From Bacillus glycinifermentans (GTDB lineage: Bacteria; Bacillota; Bacilli; Bacillales; Bacillaceae), in assembly GCF_001042475.2 (NCBI RefSeq), contig NZ_LECW02000036.1, forward strand, positions 1 to 64,000: DNA of 64,000 nt. Reading direction: 5' to 3'. Made by a program: the position numbers and the translations under genes. Positions 55,295 through 64,000 of this stretch are shown here, piece by piece. Position 1 is the stretch's first letter, and each line of letters opens with the position of its first letter. The notes beneath the pieces were generated by a model. It was given only the letters and a program-made list of their open reading frames with translations. It ran no database searches and was not told the origin of the DNA.

Positions 55295-56218
55295 TTGAGA
55301 GTAGCACCTCGCAAACTTGAGAGAGGGGATGCGGTCGGAGTGATCGCTCCCGCCAGCCCGCCCGTCGCAGAACGGCTTGATAAAGCCGTCGAATATTTAA
55401 AAGAGCTTGGGCTCCGCGTCAAACTCGGCCGCGCCGTCGGCAAAAGGTGCGGCTATTTGGCGGGAACGGATGAAGAGCGCGTCAACGACTTGCATGAAAT
55501 GTTCCAAGACCCTGACGTAAAAGCGGTCATTTGTGCGTGCGGTGGATATGGTACGGGGCGGATCGCAGAGCGGATTGATTATGACATCATCAGAAACCAT
55601 CCGAAAATTTTTTGGGGCTACTCAGACATCACCTTTTTACATATTGCCATCCAGCAATGCACAGGCATGATCACATTCCACGGCCCGATGTTAAGCTCCG
55701 ACATCGGAAAGGAAGACGTCCACCCATTGACAAAGCGGTCATTTCAGCAGCTGTTTCACAGTATGACGCTCAGCCTGACCGAAGACGTGTCGCCTTTAGA
55801 GACAATCGTTAAAGGAAAAGCGAAAGGCAGACTGATCGGCGGAAACCTCGCGCTCCTCGTGACGACCCTCGGCACGCCGTTTGAAATCGATACAAGAGAG
55901 AAGCTTTTGTTTATTGAAGATATCGATGAAGAGCCTTACAGAATTGACAGGATGCTCAATCATTTGAAAATGGCCGGGAAATTGTCCGATGCCGCAGGCG
56001 TTCTGCTTTGCGATTTTCATGACTGCATTCCGAAAAAGCGCGATGAGTCGCTGATGTTGAAGGACATTATTCAAGATTATATCGTCCCGGAAGGAAAGCC
56101 GGCGCTGTCCGGCTTTAAGATCGGTCACTCTTCTCCGAACATTGCCATTCCGATCGGAGCGGAAGGCGTGCTTGATGCCGATAAAAAGCAGCTCGTCATC
56201 GAACCGGGAGTTTCTTAA
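55295..56218 (+). CDS. ykfA: LD-carboxypeptidase (S66 family)
   Basis: YkfA (307 aa) removes the terminal D-alanine from murein tetrapeptides in the cytoplasm. S66 features are GVIAPASPP at the start, the nucleophile Ser in FWGYSDITFLH near residue 110, FHGPMLSSDIG, LIGGNLALLVTTLGTPFE, the Glu in LLFIEDIDEEPYRIDRML, and the His in FKIGHSSPNIAIPIG. The start is TTG 55295 with AAAGGGGG upstream. It begins the murein-peptide recycling part of the operon. Confidence 0.9.
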   Translation: MRVAPRKLERGDAVGVIAPASPPVAERLDKAVEYLKELGLRVKLGRAVGKRCGYLAGTDEERVNDLHEMFQDPDVKAVICACGGYGTGRIAERIDYDIIRNHPKIFWGYSDITFLHIAIQQCTGMITFHGPMLSSDIGKEDVHPLTKRSFQQLFHSMTLSLTEDVSPLETIVKGKAKGRLIGGNLALLVTTLGTPFEIDTREKLLFIEDIDEEPYRIDRMLNHLKMAGKLSDAAGVLLCDFHDCIPKKRDESLMLKDIIQDYIVPEGKPALSGFKIGHSSPNIAIPIGAEGVLDADKKQLVIEPGVS

Positions 56219-56229
56219 AGGAGGCCGCC

Positions 56230-57318
56230 ATGAAAATTACGGGAATTCATACATACCGTATTGCCGTTCCGCTAGTAAAGCCGTTTAAAACCGCGCTCAG
56301 AACGGTACGTACCGCAGAAGCCGTCATTGTGAAAATGTCGGCTGAGAATGCGGCGGGCTGGGGGGAAGCGCCGCCGACTGCCGTCATTACCGGAGAAACC
56401 CTTGACAGCATCGAAAGCGCGATCAAGGAAGTATTCGCCCCGGCTCTGACCGGCCGAAGTTTACTAAATGCAGAAGCGATATTTCACGACATCGGGAAAC
56501 TGATGAGCGGAAATACGAGCGCAAAGGCAGCCGTTGATATGGCCGTTTACGATTGTTTATCACAGATGTGCGGGCTTCCCCTGTATCAATTTTTGGGAGG
56601 ATACAGGCGGGAGATGGAGACGGATTTCACCGTCAGCGTCAATGATCCGGATGAAATGGGCGAAGACGCTGCCGGCTATGAAAAAGCCGGATTTCGCACG
56701 TTAAAAGTAAAGGTTGGAAAAGACGACATAGAGACAGATCTTGCCCGCATCCGTGAAATCCGCAGACGGACGGGGCCGGGCGTGAAGATCCGGCTTGACG
56801 CGAATCAAGGCTGGACACCGAAACAGGCGATCAGAGCGATCAAAAAGATGGAGGATGAAGGGCTTGAGATTGAGCTTGTCGAACAGCCCGTCCATAAAGG
56901 CGATCTTGCAGGACTAAAACGGGTGACAGACGCAGTCGATACGCTGATCATGGCGGATGAAAGCGTCTTTTCGCCGGAGGAGGCGTTTCAGGTGCTGAAA
57001 ACGAGAAGCGCTGACTTGATCAATATCAAGCTGATGAAAGCGGGCGGCATCAAGAGGGCGCTGCAAATCAATGCGATCGCAGAAGCATGCGGAGTCGAGT
57101 GCATGGCAGGCAGCATGATCGAAACAAGGCTCGGCATTACGGCGGCGGCTCACTTTGCAGCAAGCCAAAAAAACGTGACAAGGTTTGATTTTGACGCGCC
57201 GCTGATGCTGAATGAGGAGATCGTTGAAGGCGGAGTCAGCTACGCCGGCAGCAGGATTGTGATTCCTGATGCACCCGGGCTCGGCATCACAGACGTCAAA
57301 GGGGAGGCGATACGATGA
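56230..57318 (+). CDS. ykfB: L-Ala-D/L-Glu epimerase
   Basis: YkfB (362 aa) epimerises L-Ala-D-Glu to L-Ala-L-Glu, making murein dipeptide usable as nutrient. It is an enolase-superfamily barrel with the paired lysines in TLKVKVGKDD and the metal ligands in RLDANQGW, LVEQPV and IMADESV. The second active-site Lys lies in INIKLMKAGG. The capping-domain start is IHTYRIAVPLVKPFKTALRTV. Ribosome site AAAGGAGG; it overlaps ykfC by four bases. Confidence 0.93.
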   Translation: MKITGIHTYRIAVPLVKPFKTALRTVRTAEAVIVKMSAENAAGWGEAPPTAVITGETLDSIESAIKEVFAPALTGRSLLNAEAIFHDIGKLMSGNTSAKAAVDMAVYDCLSQMCGLPLYQFLGGYRREMETDFTVSVNDPDEMGEDAAGYEKAGFRTLKVKVGKDDIETDLARIREIRRRTGPGVKIRLDANQGWTPKQAIRAIKKMEDEGLEIELVEQPVHKGDLAGLKRVTDAVDTLIMADESVFSPEEAFQVLKTRSADLINIKLMKAGGIKRALQINAIAEACGVECMAGSMIETRLGITAAAHFAASQKNVTRFDFDAPLMLNEEIVEGGVSYAGSRIVIPDAPGLGITDVKGEAIR

Positions 57319-58226
57319 ATGTGTATACGGCAGCCGTTTCAGTAGCGAACGTCTGGACGAATCCTGACGCACCGCGGAGGATCGATCAGGCAATGCTCTC
57401 GCGGCCCGTCTGTGTAAAAGGCTGGCTTGAATCTTTAACATATGAGAAGCGCCTTGAGCTGTGTACGGCCAATCTCATTCAAACACAGGTGCTGTTCGGT
57501 GAAGAAGTGCTGGTGCTTGAAGAAAGAGACGGCTGGGCAGCTGTCGTGATCCCTGGACAGCCGTCGGCGAAAGATGAGCGCGGCTATCCGGGCTGGATGC
57601 CGAAAGCCTCTCTGGCAAAAAAACGCCGGGCGGAGGCGGAAGCGTTCGCCGTCATCCGAAAGCCGACCGCTTATTTATATACGGAGGAGAAACAGAGAGA
57701 GCTCGAATTAAGCTTTCTCACGTCGCTTCCCGTTCTCGGGGAAGACAGAGCCTGGTATCAGGTAGACACGCCGTTGGGGGCAAGGCTGCTGAGGAAAAAG
57801 GACGCCGGCACCCTATCCTGTGAAAAAGGCTCGGGAAAAGACATCGTTCAAACGGGAGAAGCTTTTTTGCACCTGCCTTATCTGTGGGGCGGAATGAGCG
57901 GATTTGGCTATGACTGTTCAGGTTTTGCGTTTTCGATGCTGAAGGCAAACGGCTGCTTTGCACCCCGGGATGCCGGTGATCAGGCAAAGGGCGGCAGAGA
58001 AGTTCCGTTTAGCCGGCCGGAGCCGGGAGATCTGTTGTTTTTTGCATATGCAGAAGGGCAAGGCCGGGTGCATCATGTCGGCATTTATTACGGAAACGGA
58101 AAGATGCTTCATTCTCCGAAGACGGGCAAAACGATCGAAATCATATCCATCGAAGACACGGTATATGAAAAGGAACTATGCGCGATTCGGCGCTATTTTT
58201 CACCAGAAACGGGGGGAACGGCATGA
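57315..58226 (+). CDS. ykfC: Gamma-D-glutamyl-L-diamino acid endopeptidase (NlpC/P60)
   Basis: YkfC (303 aa) cuts the bond between D-Glu and diaminopimelate in murein peptides with a free L-Ala. Two SH3-like domains (about 1-180) precede the NlpC/P60 domain, which has the catalytic Cys in [11 protein letters not shown] near residue 200 and the catalytic His in [17 protein letters not shown]. There is no signal peptide, so it works on imported peptides. ATG 57315 overlaps the ykfB stop. Confidence 0.92.
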   Translation: MNVYTAAVSVANVWTNPDAPRRIDQAMLSRPVCVKGWLESLTYEKRLELCTANLIQTQVLFGEEVLVLEERDGWAAVVIPGQPSAKDERGYPGWMPKASLAKKRRAEAEAFAVIRKPTAYLYTEEKQRELELSFLTSLPVLGEDRAWYQVDTPLGARLLRKKDAGTLSCEKGSGKDIVQTGEAFLHLPYLWGGMSGFGYDCSGFAFSMLKANGCFAPRDAGDQAKGGREVPFSRPEPGDLLFFAYAEGQGRVHHVGIYYGNGKMLHSPKTGKTIEIISIEDTVYEKELCAIRRYFSPETGGTA

Positions 58227-59236
58227 AACAGGATACATTGCTGAACGTCAGCCGTCTGAAAATGCATTTTGACGCCGGGAAAGGCAAAACGGTCAAAGCG
58301 GTCGACGGTATTTCATTTGAAATTAAAGAAGGGGAGACATTCGGGCTCGTCGGTGAATCAGGCTGCGGCAAATCGACGACGGGCAGGGTGCTGATGCGCC
58401 TTTACGAACCTACCGGAGGCGAGGTTCGATACCGGGGGAAAAACATCCATGCATTAGACGAATCCGAATCGTTTCAATACAACCGCAAAATCCAAATGAT
58501 CTTTCAGGACCCATATGCTTCATTAAACCCGCGGCTGACGGTCAGAGACATTATGCTCGAGCCGATGGAAATTCACGGCCTGTACGAAGGGCGGAAAGGG
58601 CGACTTGAAAAAGCGGACGAGCTCCTGGAATCGGTCGGCCTGCACCGAGGCTTTGCCAACCGTTATCCCCACGAATTCAGCGGCGGCCAGAGACAGAGAA
58701 TCGGGATTGCAAGGGCGCTCGCCCTGGAGCCGGAGTTCATCGTTGCGGACGAACCGATCTCCGCACTCGACGTTTCCGTACAGGCGCAGGTGGTCAATCT
58801 GCTGAAAAAACTGCAAAAAGAAAAAGGGCTGACCTACCTGTTCATCGCGCATGATCTCTCGATGGTCAAGCATATCAGCGACCGGATCGGCGTCATGTAT
58901 CTCGGCCACATGGTTGAAATCACGGCAAGCGCCCGATTGTATAAAGAACCGCTTCATCCGTATACACAGGCGCTTTTGTCCGCCATTCCGATTCCCGACC
59001 CGGATATTGAAGACAAACGGAAGCGTATTATTTTAAAAGGCGAGCTTCCAAGCCCGATCGACCCCCCGACAGGGTGCGTATTCAGGACAAGGTGCCCCGC
59101 TGCGATGGACATTTGCGCCGCAGAAAAGCCCGTTTTGAAGGAAGCTGAGGAAGGGCACTTTGTCGCCTGCCATTTGTATGACGGGAATATGAAAAAGGAG
59201 GCTGATGGCGTGAAGGTGACGGTACAGACCAGTTAG
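58223..59236 (+). CDS. ykfD: Dipeptide/murein-peptide ABC transporter ATPase (OppF type)
   Basis: The ATPase (337 aa) has Walker [10 protein letters not shown], signature [15 protein letters not shown], Walker [13 protein letters not shown], switch FIAHDLSMV and the oligopeptide-type tail [18 protein letters not shown] peptide importers need a DppD and a DppF type ATPase; YkfD supplies the second for DppBCDE. ATG 58223 overlaps the ykfC stop (ATGA) with GGGGGGAACG upstream. It is the last gene of the operon; no clear terminator follows. Confidence 0.9.
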   Translation: MKQDTLLNVSRLKMHFDAGKGKTVKAVDGISFEIKEGETFGLVGESGCGKSTTGRVLMRLYEPTGGEVRYRGKNIHALDESESFQYNRKIQMIFQDPYASLNPRLTVRDIMLEPMEIHGLYEGRKGRLEKADELLESVGLHRGFANRYPHEFSGGQRQRIGIARALALEPEFIVADEPISALDVSVQAQVVNLLKKLQKEKGLTYLFIAHDLSMVKHISDRIGVMYLGHMVEITASARLYKEPLHPYTQALLSAIPIPDPDIEDKRKRIILKGELPSPIDPPTGCVFRTRCPAAMDICAAEKPVLKEAEEGHFVACHLYDGNMKKEADGVKVTVQTS

Positions 59237-59317
59237 GGATCAGTGTTTTCTAACAGCATAAATCATGTTCTCCGAAAGAATAATAAAATGAATATTTTTG
59301 AATAAGGAGACTTGATG

Positions 59318-61021
59318 ATGCTCGAAGAAAGGAAAGGTAAACTCGGTTTGGCTCTTTCTGGCGGAGGATTTCGCGCCGCATTCTTTCATATCGGCGTTCT
59401 TACAAGAATGGCCGACATGGGACTGCTTCGCCATGTAGAAGTAATCTCTACCGTATCGGGAGGATCAATTATTGGTGCGCTATATTACCTTCGCCTCAAG
59501 AACATGCTCGAGGAAAAACAGGGCTCTGAAATTAAAGATGAAGACTATCAAGACATGATGGAAACGATTCAAAATGAGTTTCTCCTCGCAGTTCAACGCA
59601 ACATACGGCTGCGTACTTTTCTCAATCCATTGAAAAATTTAAGAATGTGTTTACCCGATTATTCACGAAGCGATTATATCGGAGAGCTTCTTGAAAAATT
59701 TCTGTTTGGCCCGGTTAACAATTGCTTAAACATGAAACAGCTATCCATTAAGTCCGGTGTAAAAAATGCGAAAATCCCGATACTTATGATGAACGCCACC
59801 GTTTTAAATAGCGGTCATAAATGGGTATTTACCGTTTCGGGAATGGGGGAAACGAAGAGAGACAAAAGCATGCTGCTCGTAGACGGGAATTTCAAACTGG
59901 AAAAAGTAAAGTCTTATGAAGACCTATGCGAAGGATCACGCAGGTGCGAGTGCGACCCTAAACCGAAGCACGGTCCGTGCAGGCATAAGTTTTTTAGGCT
60001 GGGTCACGCTGTTGCCGCTTCTGCAAGTGTTCCGGGTGTCTTTGTGCCTCTTGCGATCAGCGGTCTTTATGACAAAGGAGTCCGTGTGCAGCTTGTCGAT
60101 GGAGGAGTTCATGATAATCAAGGAATCGGCACATTGTTACAAGAAGAACCTGAATGTACTCACTTTATCATCAGCGATGCATCAAAACAATTGGAAAATC
60201 AAAAAGAGCCTCCCACGCATTTTCCCGGAGTGATGGGACGAAGCACCAGTATTCTTGCTGATCTTGTCCGCGAAAAACAACTCTCAAGCCATTTGAGCAA
60301 ACACTACCGGACAACTGCATTGATGCATCTTAAAAGACGGCTGCCAATTGAATCAATCCCTATTCAGAAACAGGATAAACAGGATTGCCGCATTAAAGGA
60401 CCTTATCAAGCGTACGGTGTCAATGAAGAAGTTCAAACGCTTCTTTCACGTATACGTACAGACCTTGACTCTTTTTCTGATGCAGAAGCCTATTCGCTCA
60501 TGCTGGACGGCTATAAAATGAGCGGATACGAAATCAATCGCTCAAAGGTTAAAGATTTTGCAGCGAAGCACGCTATTCCAAAAAGAGACTACCGCTTTTT
60601 TGAAATTGAAGAATGGCTTACTTCACGGAACATTGACCCTTACTATAAACGGCTGTTAGAGGCTGCAAGCAAAACTTTGTTTAAAGCTTTTCGAATAAAC
60701 ATTTTTTTGAAAATTGCCGGTTTCGCAATTATGGCATTTTTAAGCATCATGTTTTTTATAAAGCTGCCTCCAAATGTTCACGTTCCAAAGGCGCTGCTGA
60801 CTCTGGCCATCTTTTTCCTTTTTCTTTTAAAGGCAATGTATGCAGACTTACTGAGAGCACCTGCTGTAAGGATCATGTTGAAAATTGCACCTGCTGTATT
60901 CATAGCTTTTACAGGGGGTGTTTTAATCGGTCTTTATCTTATTACGATTGATAAGCTCTATTTATATTTGGGAAGCATGAAGAGGTTAAAAAGAAAGGCA
61001 GAAAAAAAGGAGCCGCTTTAA
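59318..61021 (+). CDS. Patatin-like phospholipase with C-terminal membrane segments
   Basis: The product (567 aa) begins with a patatin domain: LALSGGGFRAAFFHIGVL (oxyanion loop, about 10-27), the nucleophile motif VISTVSGGSIIGALYYL near residue 48, and the Asp dyad LVDGGVHDNQG near 255. Unusual is a Cys/His cluster, CEGSRRCECDPKPKHGPCRH (about 203-222), which could bind metal. Three or four hydrophobic segments follow at about 455-475, 487-503 and 515-540, so it should sit in the membrane with the lipase in the cytoplasm. The lipid substrate is unknown. It occupies the place between ykfD and ykgA where B. subtilis 168 has ykgB, and its base composition looks lower in GC than its neighbours. 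AAGGAGA precedes the start; ATG 59315 is an alternative. Confidence 0.78.
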   Translation: MLEERKGKLGLALSGGGFRAAFFHIGVLTRMADMGLLRHVEVISTVSGGSIIGALYYLRLKNMLEEKQGSEIKDEDYQDMMETIQNEFLLAVQRNIRLRTFLNPLKNLRMCLPDYSRSDYIGELLEKFLFGPVNNCLNMKQLSIKSGVKNAKIPILMMNATVLNSGHKWVFTVSGMGETKRDKSMLLVDGNFKLEKVKSYEDLCEGSRRCECDPKPKHGPCRHKFFRLGHAVAASASVPGVFVPLAISGLYDKGVRVQLVDGGVHDNQGIGTLLQEEPECTHFIISDASKQLENQKEPPTHFPGVMGRSTSILADLVREKQLSSHLSKHYRTTALMHLKRRLPIESIPIQKQDKQDCRIKGPYQAYGVNEEVQTLLSRIRTDLDSFSDAEAYSLMLDGYKMSGYEINRSKVKDFAAKHAIPKRDYRFFEIEEWLTSRNIDPYYKRLLEAASKTLFKAFRINIFLKIAGFAIMAFLSIMFFIKLPPNVHVPKALLTLAIFFLFLLKAMYADLLRAPAVRIMLKIAPAVFIAFTGGVLIGLYLITIDKLYLYLGSMKRLKRKAEKKEPL

Positions 61022-61030
61022 TCGGCTTCC

Positions 61031-61897
61031 TTACGTACAGCTCCGCTCAAGCGGCATCGTACAACATCTGAAAGAACCGCCTGACTTGATAATCTCCGAC
61101 AGATCGACTTCAATAACCGTATAACCGCGCGCCCTTAGCTGTCTGTTGACCGCCTGATTGTGCGGAAGGCTGATCACGGTTTGATTTCCGATGGAAAGCA
61201 CGTTTGTTCCCAGTCTGAACTGTTCATGCTCAGGTATTTCGATCATATCGTAGCGCTCTTTAAGCACCTTGTATTCGCGCTTTCCTAGCGCTTTTGGATA
61301 GACGAGCGCTTCGTGCGGAGAAATAATGTTAAAGACGCAATCAAGATGAAGGAAGGTTTCTTCAAATGGAACGGGAATCACTTCGTGTGTTGGAAGCAGC
61401 CGTTTAAGCTCCTGAACGGCTGAAAGCGATGTCCGTTCGCTGATGCCGGCATACACGGTATGCTGATCGATGAGAATGTCGCCTCCCTCTATTTTGTAGC
61501 CTTTGTTTAACGAACGGTAAGCGATGTTTTCTTTTGAAAGCCATTCCTGAAGCACGTTTTCCTCACCCTGGCGGATATCGGCTGAAAGTCGGGAGGTAAA
61601 AACAGTCTCCCCGATCGTAAATCCGATATCTCTTGTGAAAACCTGCTCGGGAAATTGGCTTAAAGCAGGCAGCAGCACCACTTCGATGCCGCGTTTTTCC
61701 AGTTCCTTGACAAATGCTTCATGCTGGCGGACGGCAATCGTTATATCGATATTTTCTTCATGGAAGTGTTTTTGCGTTTCATTGATGACATCCTTAATCG
61801 TCATATATTCCGGCCGGCACAGCACAACTTTTTTCAAAATGTCGTATTCGCTGGTACAGTTTGCATTATCATTTTTTTTCGGCACTGCTGAATCCAT
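61031..61897 (-). CDS. ykgA: Amidinotransferase/dimethylargininase-family protein YkgA
   Basis: The product (288 aa) belongs to the guanidino-group-modifying fold: LCRPEYM near residue 27, FTRDIGFTIGE (Asp), YKIEGGDILID (Glu-Gly-Gly-Asp), FLHLDCVFNIISP (catalytic His) and a C-terminal Cys in GGSFRCCTMPLERSC. Enzymes of this type hydrolyse arginine or methylated arginine, or transfer the amidino group; which applies here is unknown. It is cytoplasmic. ATG 61897 has GGGGGAGAG upstream. It converges with the patatin gene over ten bases. Confidence 0.85.
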   Translation of the reverse strand: MDSAVPKKNDNANCTSEYDILKKVVLCRPEYMTIKDVINETQKHFHEENIDITIAVRQHEAFVKELEKRGIEVVLLPALSQFPEQVFTRDIGFTIGETVFTSRLSADIRQGEENVLQEWLSKENIAYRSLNKGYKIEGGDILIDQHTVYAGISERTSLSAVQELKRLLPTHEVIPVPFEETFLHLDCVFNIISPHEALVYPKALGKREYKVLKERYDMIEIPEHEQFRLGTNVLSIGNQTVISLPHNQAVNRQLRARGYTVIEVDLSEIIKSGGSFRCCTMPLERSCT

Positions 61898-62083
61898 GTG
61901 CTCTCCCCCGTCTCGTGATCATACTTCCATTATTCCCTTCCCGGCGCAGGAAATAAACGCTTTCGAAAGAAAACCTTACAAATCATCCGGATAAAAAACT
62001 TTAGACAAATGAATTCTAATAGTGTTTAATAAAGAAAATTCCACATCACAAACACATTTAAGACATCAAAGGAGTAATGGAAC

Positions 62084-62602
62084 ATGAATCGACCGGAGAA
62101 AAAATACTGCAAGGAATCGAAAGTTGTCAAAACGAGCCGGGTTTTTCCGCTTGATACGAACAACCACAACACGCTGTTCGGAGGGAAGCTGATGAGCTAT
62201 ATTGACGACATCGCCTCGATTTCTGCAGCAAGGCATTCCAGGTGCGGGACGGTGACCGCATCGATGGATTCTGTCGATTTTCTCGAACCGATCGGCCAGG
62301 AGGATTCGGTTTGTCTCGAATCTTACGTAACATGGGTGGGAAGAACGTCTATGGAGGTATTTGTCAAAGTGATTAAAGAGCATTTGCTCACAGGGGAACG
62401 CAAGCTTGCGGCCACCTCCTTTTTAACGTTTGTGGCGTTAGACAAGGACGGAAATCCCCAGCCCGTTCCGCAAGTCGTACCTGAGACTGAAGAAGAAATC
62501 ATGCTCCACCAAACGGCCAAACAGCGGGCCGAAGAACGAAAAAGTCACAGGAAGCACAGCAAAGCGCTCGCCGAAGCCCTTGCGGTGGACAAGCCGTGGT
62601 AA
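62084..62602 (+). CDS. ykhA: Acyl-CoA hydrolase (hotdog thioesterase) YkhA
   Basis: YkhA (172 aa) is a cytoplasmic hotdog-fold acyl-CoA thioesterase: NNHNTLFGGKLMSYIDDIASISAARHS carries the catalytic Asp/Asn region, followed by SMDSVDFLEPIGQEDSVCLESYVTWVGRTSMEVFVKV. It has a charged C-terminal helix (KQRAEERKSHRKHSKAL). It is a single gene with AAAGGAG upstream and a strong terminator downstream, in the same place as in B. subtilis. Confidence 0.92.
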   Translation: MNRPEKKYCKESKVVKTSRVFPLDTNNHNTLFGGKLMSYIDDIASISAARHSRCGTVTASMDSVDFLEPIGQEDSVCLESYVTWVGRTSMEVFVKVIKEHLLTGERKLAATSFLTFVALDKDGNPQPVPQVVPETEEEIMLHQTAKQRAEERKSHRKHSKALAEALAVDKPW

Positions 62603-62609
62603 GCCGGCC

Positions 62610-62645
62610 AACCCCGTCTCTGATCAAAAAGAGACGGGGTTTTTC
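62610..62645 (+). terminator. Terminator of ykhA
   Basis: AACCCCGTCTCT and AGAGACGGGGTT form a perfect 12-bp stem with an 8-nt loop, followed by TTTT. Confidence 0.93.
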
Positions 62646-62835
62646 TTTGTCATGCGGAAGAGCCGACACTTTTTTTGAATAAGAGATTTATAAAAACGAA
62701 TTATTCTGAAAAAATAACTAGTCGATCCGGTTATCTTGATTTTCTATGTTTTTAGGAAGATTTTTCTCGGATTTCCCGGGAGAATTGTCATAAAAAGAAT
62801 AAATATGAAAAACTGAAAAATAGGAGGAAAATCTG

Positions 62836-62864
62836 TTGTTGTTTGTATTCCTGTAAAATATATT
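62836..62864 (+). promoter_or_regulatory. Probable SigA promoter of the pectate lyase gene
   Basis: TTGTTG, a 17-base spacer and TATATT lie 46 bases before the start codon. Both boxes keep four to five consensus positions. No cre site was recognised nearby. Confidence 0.5.
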
Positions 62865-62910
62865 AGTTTTTGTGAAGTTTTTGTGAAAAAATTTAGATGA
62901 GGTGTATGAG

Positions 62911-64000
62911 ATGAAAAAAGGTTTTGGTTTAATCGCGCTTGCTATGCTGGCGCTCAGTTCTTCCCTGCCCGTTCAAGCGGCAGACCACGGGCGTGAAGTG
63001 CTCGGAGCGAGTGACGGCTGGGGAGCTTACGGCGAAGGTACGACCGGAGGTGCTGAGGCTTCCTCTGATCATGTATATACGGTGGAAAACCGGAAGGAGC
63101 TTGTGGATGCGTTAGGCGGAAAAAACAGTGCCAACGGCCTGAACGATACGCCGAAAATCATTTATATCAAGGGAACGATTGATCTGAATGTCGATGATGA
63201 AAATAAATCTTTAGGCTATGACGATTATCGGGACCCCGAATACAGCCTTGAGAAGTATTTAAAAGAGTATGATCCTGATAAGTGGGGGAAAAAGGAGCCG
63301 TCAGGAGAGCTTGAGGAAGCAAGAGTCCGCTCTGAAAAAAATCAAAAAGAGCGGGTCGTCCTCAATGTCGGATCCAATACGACGATCATCGGATTAGGGG
63401 ATGACGCGAGAATCGTCGGCGGAGGTTTTCAAATCAAACAAGCGGAAAATGTCATCGTCCGCAATATCGAATTCCAAAATGCATATGATTATTTCCCGGG
63501 TTGGGATCCGACGGACGGAAGCGACGGAAATTGGAACTCTGAATTTGATAATCTTTTAATCGATCAATCCGAACATATTTGGGTGGACCATTGCTCTTTC
63601 AATGACGGAAACAAACCTGACGACCTGAATGGAACGTATTTCGGACGCGAATTTCAGCATCACGACGGACTGCTTGACATCAAAAAACAATCGGATTTCG
63701 TCACCGTGTCCTATAATGTATTCTCAGATCATGATAAAAACACGATTGTCGGATCTAGTGACAGCTATTCTGCCGACGACGGCCATTTGAGAGTGACATT
63801 CCATCATAACATGTATGAAAACATCAGGGAGCGCGCACCGCGCATCCGCTACGGAAAAGTGCACATTTACAATAACTATTTTAAAAACACGGATAATAAC
63901 TACGATTACTTATGGGGCGTAGGATATTCTTCAAAAATTTACGCCGAGGACAACTACTTTGAGCTGCCTGAGGGAACGAAGCCTCAGAAGTTGATGAAAG
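62911..64000 (+). CDS. Secreted pectate lyase, PL1 (cut by the window end)
   Basis: The visible 363 residues start with a signal peptide (about 1-24, cleavage after VQAA) and the PL1 start GREVLGASDGWGAYGEGTTGG. A parallel beta-helix follows with VIVRNIEFQNAYDYFPGWDPTDG, HIWVDHCSFNDG, QHHDGLLDIKKQSDFVTVSYN, FSDHDKNTIVGSSDS and RERAPRIRYGKVHIYNNYF, which hold the calcium ligands and catalytic Arg. It cleaves polygalacturonate by beta-elimination outside the cell, feeding uronate uptake. The C-terminus lies beyond the window. The ribosome site is AGATGAGGTG. Its exact paralogue among the group's several PL1 lyases is not decided. Confidence 0.9.
   Translation, partial: MKKGFGLIALAMLALSSSLPVQAADHGREVLGASDGWGAYGEGTTGGAEASSDHVYTVENRKELVDALGGKNSANGLNDTPKIIYIKGTIDLNVDDENKSLGYDDYRDPEYSLEKYLKEYDPDKWGKKEPSGELEEARVRSEKNQKERVVLNVGSNTTIIGLGDDARIVGGGFQIKQAENVIVRNIEFQNAYDYFPGWDPTDGSDGNWNSEFDNLLIDQSEHIWVDHCSFNDGNKPDDLNGTYFGREFQHHDGLLDIKKQSDFVTVSYNVFSDHDKNTIVGSSDSYSADDGHLRVTFHHNMYENIRERAPRIRYGKVHIYNNYFKNTDNNYDYLWGVGYSSKIYAEDNYFELPEGTKPQKLMK

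Noticed and set aside
59318..61897. CBASS-type anti-phage operon built around the patatin gene
   Set aside because: No cyclic-nucleotide synthase or accessory gene is adjacent; neighbours are ykfD and ykgA, both ordinary metabolic genes.
62821..62856. Strong ribosome-like AGGAGG followed by a six-codon TTG frame upstream of the pectate lyase (leader peptide or mRNA-stabilising site)
   Set aside because: The best promoter (62836-62864) overlaps it, so the AGGAGG would lie upstream of the transcript start and could not act in the RNA.

Overview
The window is chromosomal DNA of a low-to-mid GC Bacillus. Protein similarity and gene order point to the Bacillus subtilis group, most likely the B. 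licheniformis/paralicheniformis branch. This is inferred from remembered B. subtilis 168 proteins and order (xhlA-xhlB-xlyA / spoIIS / pit-ykaA / steT-mhqA-htrA-proG-dpp-ykf-ykgA-ykhA); no database search was run.

Layout. (1) 1-2.6 kb: right end of a PBSX-like defective prophage: a glycerophosphodiester phosphodiesterase lipoprotein, then the lysis cassette xhlA, holin, amidase. (2) 2.6-9.05 kb: a hexuronate/aldonate operon (GntR regulator with a perfect 20-bp palindromic operator, Zn-dehydrogenase, uxuA mannonate dehydratase, SDR mannonate oxidoreductase, a second Zn-dehydrogenase broken by a frameshift, ExuT-type transporter). (3) 9.05-10.2 kb: the spoIIS toxin-antitoxin locus on the minus strand, including small spoIISB and a candidate spoIISC. 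(4) 10.3-11.9 kb: pit and ykaA (phosphate). (5) 12.2-14 kb: ggt. (6) 14.1-18.1 kb: sulfate/thiosulfate ABC transporter with a terminator-like hairpin in its leader. (7) 18.2-44.6 kb: the rhamnogalacturonan-I utilisation cluster yesLMNOPQRSTUVWX-(MBL hydrolase)-(AKR remnant)-yesYZ-yetA-lplABC, with four catabolite (cre) sites. (8) 44.6-49.6 kb: steT, mhqA with a palindromic MhqR-type operator, htrA, proG. (9) 49.7-59.2 kb: dppABCDE-ykfABCD for peptide uptake and murein-peptide recycling. (10) 59.3-62.6 kb: a membrane-anchored patatin-like protein, ykgA, ykhA. (11) 62.9 kb to the edge: a secreted pectate lyase cut off by the window end.

The genes form a pectin-degrading theme. Pectate lyase and YesW cut homogalacturonan and rhamnogalacturonan outside the cell. 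YesOPQ and LplABC import fragments. YesX, YesR, YesT, YesY and YesZ trim them in the cytoplasm. The uronate operon handles hexuronates. YesMN and YesS are the likely local regulators and CcpA the global one.

Four genes (second Zn-dehydrogenase, yesO, yesX, dppE) each carry a single-base indel, three of them in clear homopolymer runs, that truncates or extends an otherwise well-conserved frame. I cannot tell from the sequence alone whether these are real mutations or assembly errors, but the pattern favours base-calling error. I saw no tRNA, rRNA, CRISPR array or insertion sequence.
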